Below are positions 34,023 to 43,217 of a stretch of 64,000 nucleotides of DNA, in pieces. Location: positions 1,142,324-1,206,323 of the forward strand of contig NZ_KB849283.1 in the NCBI RefSeq assembly GCF_000368145.1. Reading direction: 5' to 3'. Numbering within the stretch: the first letter of the stretch is position 1; the number at the start of each line of letters is the position of its first letter. The notes beneath the pieces were generated by a model. The model had not been told where the DNA came from. It searched no databases and saw only the letters and a list, made by a program, of their open reading frames with translations. Both the position numbers and the translations under genes were made by a program. This DNA is from Acinetobacter guillouiae CIP 63.46 (lineage in GTDB: Bacteria; Pseudomonadota; Gammaproteobacteria; Pseudomonadales; Moraxellaceae).

Positions 34023-37000
34023 TTTTTCTTATCCTTATTCAAAAACTCTAGTTTAAAGTTCGCATTCTTTGTATTAGTCTCTGACATATCAAAGGTTGTA
34101 GTCCCAGCACCAAACTCAATACCTACTTTAGCTGTTGGACTAAACCATTTTTCAGCCTCTGGAATGGTCACGCCACCAGTTACTCCCCTAAATCCAACTG
34201 TTGTTGTCACGCCTTTACCTGGAAGCCAATTATTTACAAAACGAGCGATATCTTCTCTATCCTCTTTAGTTTTATTTGTAATATAACCAAAGCTACACCC
34301 TCCTCCCTTAGCAGTTATACTTTTATAAATACCTTTTGCAAATTGTAAAGATGTTAAATTTTTTTTATTCAACATTGCTGCTATATCGTTTGGAATTGCT
34401 GTACCGCTAATCCCCTGAGTAAGATAAACACTTCCATCATGCAAATTAACAACAGCTCCCGCTGATAGTGGCCCTACCCCGCCAGAACATATTGCATAAT
34501 CCAAAGTACAAGTATTTTCCAATATACATTTACCTACTCTATCAATCTGATCCAATTCACGATCTCTACCAGAACTATTTGAATTGTATGGAAAATTAAC
34601 ATGTCCTTTTTGAACTGCATCGAATTTATTTTTAACCCATTTATCTAATTTTCCAACTGTCGTGCTTTCTACTTTTGCTTTTGCTTTAAGATAATCTTGC
34701 TTTCTTTTTGCATCTAACTCTCTATTTATTTTATCAAAATCATAATATTGTTTATCAGCCATCAACCCCATCGGATCCACCCACTGATTTGGATCACTTA
34801 CATAAGCTGAATTATTTAATCCTCCAAATAATCCTATCGGATCTTTACTCACATACCTTGCACTATACGGTTCGTAATAACGATAACGGTTATAGTGTAA
34901 GTCTGTTTCTTTATCGTAATATTGCCCCTGAAAACGGATATTACTTTGTTCAAATGGATTGTCTTGGTTTGTTGTATTAATTTCTAAAGCTGTGCCCCAT
35001 GTATCCTGTTTTATTTCCCAAACACACTCGCCTAACTCATTACTCAAGGTTTGTGGTGTACCGACTTGGTCACAGTGGTAAAAGGCAACACGTTCTAATT
35101 TAGCTTTGTTCTTTCTGGTTTCAGTTTTCCATACAGGGTCTTTATAAATCGAATAAGGTACATTTTGGAATTGACGATAGTCAGGTGTTTCAATCAACTG
35201 AATAAAGCCTGTATAACCAGTCTGTAATAACGGTACAAAGCTATTCGGTTCATAGACATAGTGTTTGGTGTAGTCTTGCTGTTTTGATTGATTTTGGTTT
35301 GCTTGATATGACTCCCATATCATTAGATCACCATCCCAACCAAATAAGGTTAAACTGTGGTCTGTTTGGTTATTCTTAAATAATCGGCGACCAAAAACAT
35401 CATAACCATAGTCTGTGATTTGACCATTGCTGTCACTTTGTATCAGACGATTTAAGTTATCCCACGTGAGTTTTAAAGTCTGACCTGCTTGAGTGGTTTC
35501 AATCACATTACCCTGTGCATCATATTTATAATGTTTGCCTTGATACTGGCTAATCAAGTTATTTTTCACTTGCGCAGCTTGTGTGGCAATCGGATCAATT
35601 AAGTTCCCCGCAGGATCAAAACTAAAGCTTTCAGTCTTATATGGGTTTTGGCTTTTGATTAAACGCCCGATTGGATCATATTGGTAATTTAACTTTCCTA
35701 GATGACTATCATCGACTTGAGTCAGCAAATAGTTGTTATCATAGTGATAATGACGTTCTGTTTGAAATTGTACCCTATCCGTTGTTTCTTGCTCTGGGCG
35801 AATGATTTGTGAGCTAAGTAAGCCCACATCATTATAATTTTTAGTTTGCACTAAACCATTGGCAAGCAATCGTGTGGTTTCACGATGTAAATCATCACGT
35901 TGGAATGCCACCATATCTTGTTGGTTAAAAGCAATACCATAAATATGCCCTGATCCATAACTTAGATTGGCTTGTACTTGCCCATCAGGACGAATGGTTT
36001 GAGTCAAATTCCCCAATTCATCGTACTCATAACGTAATACTGCGGTCAGTGGGTTTAGATTTGCTACTTTATAGTGTTGATGCTCACGTACCAATTGTCC
36101 AAGTTGATTGCGATAAAAATGAATTTGGCTTTCTGTATTGGTCGCTTTACTGAGTTGGTTATTTAAGTTGTATTCAAACTCTTCAACTTGGCTATGCCGA
36201 GTCTGCAAATGGGTATAAGTCTTTGACGCGATCGAACCATCCGTATGATAGCCGAATTGAGTCAGAATATTTGGTTGGCGGATTTGAAATAAAAATCCAT
36301 TGTCATAATATGTAAAGTGCTTTTCTTCACCATCAAAGGCTTGTTCACGCACCAATTGCCCAAAATGATTATAGTCAAATAGATATTCGGCATGGTTTTG
36401 ATTGCTTAGTTTTTGAATTCGACCTTGTTTATCCCACTGGTAGCCGATTTGGTGTCTATTTGCATCGACCCGTTGTTCTAATAGTCCGACTTGATTGTAT
36501 TTATATTGGGTAATTAAGCCTTTGCTATCGGTATGCTTAAGTAAACGCCCTTCTTCATCATGTTCAAATTGTTCTTTTAATCCATCAGGATAAATGATTG
36601 CTTGTAACTGCCCTCGGTCTTTACCTTGAGTACTGTAGAGATACTGAACCTGTTGTGCATCCGCAGAGGCTTGTGCAGTCAGTGTACCGTCTGCATCATA
36701 TTCCCAAGCACTACTTTTCCCTGAACAATCGGTATACGACACCATCTGCCCAAGATCATTATATTGAATTTTCTTTGAGCCGCCTTTGGCATCAATCACT
36801 TCAACCAATTGATTATCATTATTATATTTATACTGGGTGATATGTCCTAAAGGATTAATGTCTTTGCTGACATTGCCATCAGCATCATATTGTTTTTTCC
36901 AGATATTGCCTTCTGGGTCCTTAGTTTCAGTCAGATTACCATTTTCATCATAGGCAAAAAGGATGATGCCACCATTTGACTGTACAATTTTCACCAACTG

Positions 37001-39016
37001 ACCTAGTTCATTATAAGCTTGTTCAATTTCTAAGCCTGCAAAATCAATTTGTCGAGTAATCCGTTTTTGACTATCTCGAGATATCCACTTTTCACGACCA
37101 TCGGCTAAACGAGTACGATAGGTAAAACCGTCTAAATCAAAATAATAATAGGTTGGAACTTCATAACCATCATAGACTGCCACCTGACGCAAACGTGGAT
37201 GCCATTCTAAACGGGTTTTAAAACTACCATCATCTGCCCATTCCTCAATCGCTTTGGCTTTGGGTGCGGTAGATTCATATCGAATATTTTGCCCACGTCC
37301 AGTACGATCTGTATAACGGGTCAATTGATGGGCATGGTTATATTCATAACTGCGTGTATGTCCATTTTGATCAATGGCTTTGATCAGATTGCCTTGTTGA
37401 TCATATTCATAACGTGCCAATGCTTCCGCTTGTTCATCGACAAATGCGGCAATGACTTTGGCTTGTTCATTAAAAGCAAACTTGACTAAGTGTTTAGCGC
37501 GCTTCAATTGAAAATCAATCGCCTGTAAATAGGCAAATTGTTCAAACAATAAATAGGTCAGTACTACTTTTTCATCAGTCTGATCATTAAATTGTTGAAC
37601 GAGGTGATAATGTTTTCCAGCATTAAAACTATGAAAATGGAAATTCCAGTCTGAACCAAAATTCAGCAATAAATCTCCATCGTCATGTGGCGCGACACTA
37701 AAGCCTTCAAAGGGTACGTAATATTTTTCATAGACGATCGAAGCAGGCAGCTGATGTTTACGTCCATTGCTGTCAATAAATAAATACCCATTTTGATTTT
37801 GTATGATCACATTGGAAAATGGCATCATCCAACGTGCGCCGATCATACTGTGGTCAAACTCATTCATTTGAGAGTTATATTGACGACTAAAGGTAAAACC
37901 AACTTTAGGCAAGTAAAAGTCTGAATGATTAACCCGCTCCGCACCAATCGCATAACTAATACTATGTGTCGTTGCTGAATCACTCGGTAATGAATCGGGT
38001 TGTTGGGTTGCACAACTCGGATCATTTAAAGCATCAGGTTGTAAGGTGACAAACTCTAAAATATCACCATTGATATGCTGCTCATGTTCGCCTGTTTGGT
38101 TTAACGGCACACTGGCTGTGGCTTTTTTACCTTGAGTTTGGATGGCTTTTAGGGTTTCTTGAATCAACCAAGCAAGGCTATATTGAGTTCCTGCATTGCT
38201 TTGTTGTTGAATCACTGTAGTAAGTTGTGGTGTCGCCTTAAGCACTTCTTCTGTTAATCGTGTTGCGATATTCGGGGTCATCTTTGCTGTCATATCAGCT
38301 TGTGCAGGTGTACCCAACAAATCAATCAATGGCTGTGCCCAGTTGCTAAACTGCTTGCTTGGATCACGTTTTTCAGCTGTTGCTCCCGCTGAAGCAACGC
38401 TGGGCAATCCAGCTACAGCACTGCTGCTAAAAGCTTGGAGAATTGAAGTCCCTAGTGTCGTAGCACTCGACAATAAACCTGATAATTTACTTTGTGTTTC
38501 TTGTAGGAATTTTTCTAAATCGCCTGCCATCTGTGCATTTAAGTGTAGCTGCATACGACGTAAATCAGCTTCTTTGATTTTGCCATTGGCTGGGTATAAA
38601 CATTCGGCCATTAAACCCAGCATTGGACGTAAAGCCATACGCACATGTGCTTCTGTATTCGGTTGTAAAAATAAACCGATTAAGTTCATGCTTAACAATG
38701 CCGATTGTTGTACGCCTGCCTCAGCTTGTTTGGGTTCTGTAGCAAATAGAATTAAATCCAAAACACTACCGGATAATGCAAAGATATTGGCGACTGTTGG
38801 TACATTGGCGCTTGCTTTGATCTGTTCTAGGCTGGTGTTTCCACAAGCCTGTAAATAGTTTTGGATTTGATGGGCGATAAACTTATGGTCTTCTGTATGC
38901 GTCAGACTGGCCAAATTAAATACTGCCAACTCTACCGCTGGCTTGGTCTCTTTAGCGGTTGGTTGTTGCTGTGTATTTGACCCTGCGGTCTGATTTTTAC
39001 TATCTATAAATGCCAT
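34019..39016 (-). CDS. Rhs-family type VI secretion effector with an unrecognised C-terminal toxin-like region
   Basis: 1665 residues. Residues about 1-340 are a helical N-terminal region without a PAAR domain or clear membrane spans. A DUF6531-like entry follows (SISYAIGAERVNHSDFYLPKVGF), then about 1000 residues of YD/Rhs repeats (for example YDADGNVSKDINPLGHITQY) that build the cocoon. The core ends with YYDKETDLHYNRYRYYEP, SKDPIGLFGG and the self-cleavage signature PNQWVDPMGL (about 1409-1418). The last 247 residues (34019-34762) are variable: a charged helical start (1419-1500), then Gly/Thr-rich beta-like text with several cysteines (GGVGPLSAGAVVNLHDG, GGGCSFGYITN, TTTVGFRGVTGGVT). No nuclease or deaminase motif is seen. 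It follows vgrG by 69 bp and is translationally coupled to a lipoprotein. Confidence 0.9.
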   Translation of the reverse strand: MAFIDSKNQTAGSNTQQQPTAKETKPAVELAVFNLASLTHTEDHKFIAHQIQNYLQACGNTSLEQIKASANVPTVANIFALSGSVLDLILFATEPKQAEAGVQQSALLSMNLIGLFLQPNTEAHVRMALRPMLGLMAECLYPANGKIKEADLRRMQLHLNAQMAGDLEKFLQETQSKLSGLLSSATTLGTSILQAFSSSAVAGLPSVASAGATAEKRDPSKQFSNWAQPLIDLLGTPAQADMTAKMTPNIATRLTEEVLKATPQLTTVIQQQSNAGTQYSLAWLIQETLKAIQTQGKKATASVPLNQTGEHEQHINGDILEFVTLQPDALNDPSCATQQPDSLPSDSATTHSISYAIGAERVNHSDFYLPKVGFTFSRQYNSQMNEFDHSMIGARWMMPFSNVIIQNQNGYLFIDSNGRKHQLPASIVYEKYYVPFEGFSVAPHDDGDLLLNFGSDWNFHFHSFNAGKHYHLVQQFNDQTDEKVVLTYLLFEQFAYLQAIDFQLKRAKHLVKFAFNEQAKVIAAFVDEQAEALARYEYDQQGNLIKAIDQNGHTRSYEYNHAHQLTRYTDRTGRGQNIRYESTAPKAKAIEEWADDGSFKTRLEWHPRLRQVAVYDGYEVPTYYYFDLDGFTYRTRLADGREKWISRDSQKRITRQIDFAGLEIEQAYNELGQLVKIVQSNGGIILFAYDENGNLTETKDPEGNIWKKQYDADGNVSKDINPLGHITQYKYNNDNQLVEVIDAKGGSKKIQYNDLGQMVSYTDCSGKSSAWEYDADGTLTAQASADAQQVQYLYSTQGKDRGQLQAIIYPDGLKEQFEHDEEGRLLKHTDSKGLITQYKYNQVGLLEQRVDANRHQIGYQWDKQGRIQKLSNQNHAEYLFDYNHFGQLVREQAFDGEEKHFTYYDNGFLFQIRQPNILTQFGYHTDGSIASKTYTHLQTRHSQVEEFEYNLNNQLSKATNTESQIHFYRNQLGQLVREHQHYKVANLNPLTAVLRYEYDELGNLTQTIRPDGQVQANLSYGSGHIYGIAFNQQDMVAFQRDDLHRETTRLLANGLVQTKNYNDVGLLSSQIIRPEQETTDRVQFQTERHYHYDNNYLLTQVDDSHLGKLNYQYDPIGRLIKSQNPYKTESFSFDPAGNLIDPIATQAAQVKNNLISQYQGKHYKYDAQGNVIETTQAGQTLKLTWDNLNRLIQSDSNGQITDYGYDVFGRRLFKNNQTDHSLTLFGWDGDLMIWESYQANQNQSKQQDYTKHYVYEPNSFVPLLQTGYTGFIQLIETPDYRQFQNVPYSIYKDPVWKTETRKNKAKLERVAFYHCDQVGTPQTLSNELGECVWEIKQDTWGTALEINTTNQDNPFEQSNIRFQGQYYDKETDLHYNRYRYYEPYSARYVSKDPIGLFGGLNNSAYVSDPNQWVDPMGLMADKQYYDFDKINRELDAKRKQDYLKAKAKVESTTVGKLDKWVKNKFDAVQKGHVNFPYNSNSSGRDRELDQIDRVGKCILENTCTLDYAICSGGVGPLSAGAVVNLHDGSVYLTQGISGTAIPNDIAAMLNKKNLTSLQFAKGIYKSITAKGGGCSFGYITNKTKEDREDIARFVNNWLPGKGVTTTVGFRGVTGGVTIPEAEKWFSPTAKVGIEFGAGTTTFDMSETNTKNANFKLEFLNKDKKK

Positions 39017-39085
39017 AAACTTAACCTTAATACGTTCTAATTTTTAATTTAATTTCAATCAATTAAAATTCAAAAAAATGTTCAA

Positions 39086-42000
39086 TTATTTATTTCGCGC
39101 GTTATATACATCTGGTTGTTCAGCAGCCGTTTTCCGCACAGTCACTTGTTTGGTGACATAACGAGACTCTTCCAGATCCATCCGTACCACATCCTTATCC
39201 ATATCATAAATCGACTGCGGTTTTCTCACGTCGACAGGTGCTGTCGCTTGTGGAGTCTGTTGAGTCAAAATTGGCGCAGGCTGACTGACTTGTTGAGGAA
39301 TATTTTGCGGGATCGTGGGTACTGATGCATCGCCTTTTCGAGTGGTAATGCTATAGGTTAAGAAGCGAGAGAAATATTCATCTTTTTTAATAAAATCATC
39401 CACCACTTTCACTGGGGCATCTAACCCATTTTGAGCAGCGCCAAATGACTCTGCAACAAAACCTTGCCCCAGTGACGACCCAAATCCTGTTCCAGCAGTT
39501 ATATTAGAAACTAAACCGCTGGTCTGTTGAGCAAACAATGCTGAGGCTTGGTCTTTAAAGAAATCGATGCCTTGATCTTTAATGTTTTGTAGGGATTGAC
39601 TTGGATTAGCAATCATCTGGCCCACATTCATCATCTGTGACGGAGATAAATTTAAATTCAATGCTGAAGAGACGGAACCTAATGCACTTTGAGTAAATTG
39701 TTCTTTAAATTGTCCCAAGCTTTGTGTGCCTAAGTCTTTTAAAGCGTTTTTGCCCATATCTTTCAATGAGTCAGCATTCAAAGAGAATAAATTGTTTTTG
39801 AGTTGGGACATCATATTTTGCCCCACTGAATTTAAAGCATTTTGTGCAAAACTTGTGGCGCCACCGACCACTTCTTCTGACCAAGTATAATCACGGTTAA
39901 AATGACTTGCTTTATCCCATGCACTCCGTGGATCCGTTTCAAATTCAACTTTGGCAGGGCCAGGTGCAATACCTGTCACTTGGGCAAAACCATTGCCATC
40001 CAGCTTGCCAGACACTTGCTTGCCAAATGAGTCAATCACTTTAAAGCCGGTTTGTTTAAAGAAGTCTTGCCCACCATAGCTTTTTAATAAGTCGAGTGCG
40101 CCTTTGAGCGGATTCGATGGCGGCAGTTGTGCTGATTTACTGACACTGGCACCCGGCTTAAATTTGTGCTGCCCAGCATTGACCTCAAATTTCCCACCTG
40201 TTTTGGGGAAAATCCCTGAGCCATTTAGGGCAATCTGTGATGAACCACCAGTAATCAACACTTCTTTTGGACTACTGATTTCTATCCGATCTTCTGTAGA
40301 TGAGATGGTAATCCCCAGTTTGGCAAATACATCTAAAGCATCTGACTGCGCTTGAATTTCAACTTTACTTTGCGCTGCAATGGCTTTAATGCCACCTTGA
40401 GCAGCAAATAGACTCACTTTGCCTAAAGCTTGCCCCAAAAGATTCTTTTGGGTACTCAAGTTGATGCTATCGCCCGCAGTATGGTTAATGATGCCTGTGG
40501 CTGAAAGATGGATATCTTCAGGGGTACTTAAGGCAATCCCATCAACAGAACTGAGTAACATGATGGCTTTTTTATACTTGGCAACATCTTTTTCAATTTC
40601 TTCGGCAAAAGCTTTGAGTTGCTCAATCGATTCTATTTCATCCGTCTTTTGATTCTTGGCAATATCGCTTAAAGCTTTACTGTTGGTCTGACTGCCTTCA
40701 AGTTGCTTTTTGGCAAGCTCTGAATCAAGGTGATCACCTTTAGCTTGGTCTTGTTTATAGGTTGAAAGTAGTAAGCCTTGCCCTGCTCGAACTGCTCCCC
40801 ATTGGTCAGTTCTCAGCTCAAAGCCTTCACCACGATCATCACTTTCCGCTTTGTCTTTAGGATGACTCAGTTTGCCCAAGTTGAGTTGGCTGGCGGCATG
40901 ACTACTTTGTAACTGGCTGCTGATTTGGCCAGTAGTATCGTCAAACCTCAGTTGATTGTAACCACTGCCTTGATACTCTCGACTTTTGATTCCTGCCAGT
41001 TTCTTGGTGTCAGGCAGTTTGCCTTTGTCATCAAACTTGCTTGGATGACGTTGCGCTTCATGGATGCGCCCAACCACAAATGGACGGTCAATGTTGCCAT
41101 CAAAGAAATCAATAACAACAATCTCTCCTATTCTCGGTAAGAACCGCGCACCATAGCCTTCACCTGCCCACGGGGTCAGGACATCGACCCAAGCGGAATC
41201 TGTGTCATTGTCATTAGAACCCGCACCGCCATCATGGGTATTGTCTTCATTACGGCTAAACAGGAAGCGAACTTTAATACGCCCCCATTCATCGACATGG
41301 ATTTCTTCTCCGCTTGGCCCCACCACTTTGGCCCGTTGTGGTGATGCAATCGGTCGGTGTTGTAATGGGTTATAAGCTGGAACCGTGCTGATATTACGAC
41401 GTTGAATGGTTAAATTACTGGCTTGACGTTCATCACTCGTGTTGCTGGTGATTTGACTTGTTTGCCAATTGCTTTGTTGAACTAAAGTGGTGACTTGATC
41501 GGTAAGATCTTTGGGTAAATTGTTTTGGTTATAAAAGCTTTTAGCCGTGATTAAAAACTCTTTGTCTGCACCTGAGTGTTGATCTATCTCAGGGTGTTCA
41601 TTCAGTTCAAACCAATAACCAACATGTGCATCGCGCACTGTTGACGTTGCTGTAAATTGTTTCGCTTGTGAATCATAATAGTTGCTGAGGTTTTGATTAA
41701 ACTTTTCAATCTGACTGTTGCCCGATGGCGTTACACCATCTTCGCCATTCAAGTCTTGAATCCATGCAGGACTAAAGTGCCATGCTTGTTCTAAAGCTAA
41801 ACTGGCATTGTCATAATTTTCACTATGGCTGTGTTTACTTTGGACACTGCCAGCGCCTTCATCGATATCCAATACATCAGCTTGCCAACGCTGGATATGC
41901 ACCGAAGTCGGTTGAATGGAACGCTGACCAATAAAATTGGTGATTGAATCAGTTTTTTCTACGGCGCTGCTTCTATGAAAGCGAATATTGCGGCGTTCTA

Positions 42001-42670
42001 GGGCACTAAATTGCGAATTGTCATCAATTAAACGGAGCTTTTGTGCTTGAATTTGTTCTGTTGAGCTCGACACTTTAAGTTGTGCTTCATCGATCAGCCA
42101 GTTAATCCCTTCACTTCTCATCAAACGGGTCAGGAAGTCAAAGTCACTTTCAGATGCCTGCATAATGAATGGACGCACATCATAGTCTTTGCTTAAGCCA
42201 CTCTTATCTAGACTCAGACTTGAGGCAAACAGTGGGCTGCGTTGTGCCCATTCTTGAAACACGGTCTGGATCACATCCACAACCGACTTATTCATAAATA
42301 CTCGAGAGTTTCTACGATGTTTCCAAAGTGCTGTTGGGTCTTCTACAGTCAAACGATAGATAGTAAGAGAACCATCAGATGCGCCAATATCGGCTTGGGT
42401 CACAATCCCTGAAATACGGGTTAATTCGGATTTATCTGTGACGATATCAATTGCAGCTTGAGTTCCAATAAAGCTTTTTAAAGGGATAGTTGCTGACGTT
42501 GCAAGACAGATGAGTTGGAGCCGAACACCCTCATTGATTTGATGTGTTCCATCGATACGTTGTAGGAACACCTGTTGGCTCAACGCCGAATTAGAAAATT
42601 GTACGTGGATCGCACGTTTTTGTGCTGATAAGCCAAGCTGCTCCAAAGCAGCGTAAATATTGTTAGACAT
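39086..42670 (-). CDS. vgrG: VgrG type VI secretion spike protein with extended C-terminus
   Basis: 1194 residues. The gp27-like hub covers about 1-430 (YRLTVEDPTALWKHRRNSRVF, QASESDFDFLTRLMRSEGINW). The gp5-like OB domain follows (RAKVVGPSGEEIHVDEWGRIKV, LPRIGEIVVIDFFDGNIDRP), then the beta-helix/DUF2345 region to about 860. After that comes a transthyretin-like segment (about 876-913, VIDSFGKQVSGKLDGNGFAQ) of the kind that docks PAAR or effector proteins on VgrG. A 281-residue tail is first helical (repeated LKDLG, FKEQF text) and then Pro/Gln-rich. It forms the spike that carries Rhs through the T6SS. No other T6SS core genes are in the window, so this is an orphan vgrG-effector island. 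Confidence 0.93.
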   Translation of the reverse strand: MSNNIYAALEQLGLSAQKRAIHVQFSNSALSQQVFLQRIDGTHQINEGVRLQLICLATSATIPLKSFIGTQAAIDIVTDKSELTRISGIVTQADIGASDGSLTIYRLTVEDPTALWKHRRNSRVFMNKSVVDVIQTVFQEWAQRSPLFASSLSLDKSGLSKDYDVRPFIMQASESDFDFLTRLMRSEGINWLIDEAQLKVSSSTEQIQAQKLRLIDDNSQFSALERRNIRFHRSSAVEKTDSITNFIGQRSIQPTSVHIQRWQADVLDIDEGAGSVQSKHSHSENYDNASLALEQAWHFSPAWIQDLNGEDGVTPSGNSQIEKFNQNLSNYYDSQAKQFTATSTVRDAHVGYWFELNEHPEIDQHSGADKEFLITAKSFYNQNNLPKDLTDQVTTLVQQSNWQTSQITSNTSDERQASNLTIQRRNISTVPAYNPLQHRPIASPQRAKVVGPSGEEIHVDEWGRIKVRFLFSRNEDNTHDGGAGSNDNDTDSAWVDVLTPWAGEGYGARFLPRIGEIVVIDFFDGNIDRPFVVGRIHEAQRHPSKFDDKGKLPDTKKLAGIKSREYQGSGYNQLRFDDTTGQISSQLQSSHAASQLNLGKLSHPKDKAESDDRGEGFELRTDQWGAVRAGQGLLLSTYKQDQAKGDHLDSELAKKQLEGSQTNSKALSDIAKNQKTDEIESIEQLKAFAEEIEKDVAKYKKAIMLLSSVDGIALSTPEDIHLSATGIINHTAGDSINLSTQKNLLGQALGKVSLFAAQGGIKAIAAQSKVEIQAQSDALDVFAKLGITISSTEDRIEISSPKEVLITGGSSQIALNGSGIFPKTGGKFEVNAGQHKFKPGASVSKSAQLPPSNPLKGALDLLKSYGGQDFFKQTGFKVIDSFGKQVSGKLDGNGFAQVTGIAPGPAKVEFETDPRSAWDKASHFNRDYTWSEEVVGGATSFAQNALNSVGQNMMSQLKNNLFSLNADSLKDMGKNALKDLGTQSLGQFKEQFTQSALGSVSSALNLNLSPSQMMNVGQMIANPSQSLQNIKDQGIDFFKDQASALFAQQTSGLVSNITAGTGFGSSLGQGFVAESFGAAQNGLDAPVKVVDDFIKKDEYFSRFLTYSITTRKGDASVPTIPQNIPQQVSQPAPILTQQTPQATAPVDVRKPQSIYDMDKDVVRMDLEESRYVTKQVTVRKTAAEQPDVYNARNK

Positions 42671-43151
42671 GCATTATTATTTAATTTTAAATTGTGATGT
42701 ATTCTACTAAAAAATTTAGGGCTTTGTCTATACAGACTAGTCTATCTTGCGGTTAATATTTAAGCAAAAATGCATCTATTTTTATTATAACTCATATAAA
42801 AGATAAAAATTTCTCATTGTTTTATCAAATATTTATTTAAAAATACGCCCTTGCTTAAAACACGATTATTACACTGAGCTGATGTTTGACTATTTTTATT
42901 TCGATTCGGTCAATTCACATAATGCGTTTTAAACAGTATGGGGAAACTAAACAGCTTTGAACCAAAATTAGGGCGATACAACATGTACTCATTGAATTTT
43001 TATTCATTTCAAATTGTGCAACAACAACTCAAATAGAATAGACCTCTACAAATATGGCTAAAAAATCCGCTAAATAGCTGATCCATTCTATTGTTTTAAA
43101 TTTTGACGACACTTGATACTTATCTTTGGTTAAGAATTTGTTTTATATAAA
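42671..43151. other. Intergenic region upstream of vgrG (481 bp)
   Basis: AT-rich region with no supportable gene on either strand. It must carry the vgrG promoter, but I cannot single out a convincing -35/-10 pair. It ends at the terminator of the siderophore receptor gene. Confidence 0.45.
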
Positions 43152-43207
43152 TAATAAAAAAGCTGGTGATAAGTGAGAATTAAACACTCAGCACCAGCTT
43201 TTATTAG
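43152..43207 (-). terminator. Intrinsic terminator after the siderophore receptor gene
   Basis: A long stem is formed by GCTGGTG and CACCAGC arms extended by A/T pairs (TAATAAAA... on both sides), with a 23-base loop. On the minus strand it is followed by a T-rich run, directly after the stop at 43218. Confidence 0.85.
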
Positions 43208-43217
43208 CTAACATCAA

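Noticed and set aside
34800-37900. Repeated Tyr-Asp motifs in rhs as a possible DNA tandem repeat array
   Set aside because: The repetition is at protein level (YD repeats). The DNA copies are too diverged to count as a nucleotide repeat.
38343-38858. 171-residue open frame on the plus strand inside rhs
   Set aside because: It is a shadow of the Rhs reading frame on the other strand, with no ribosome site, domain or promoter context.
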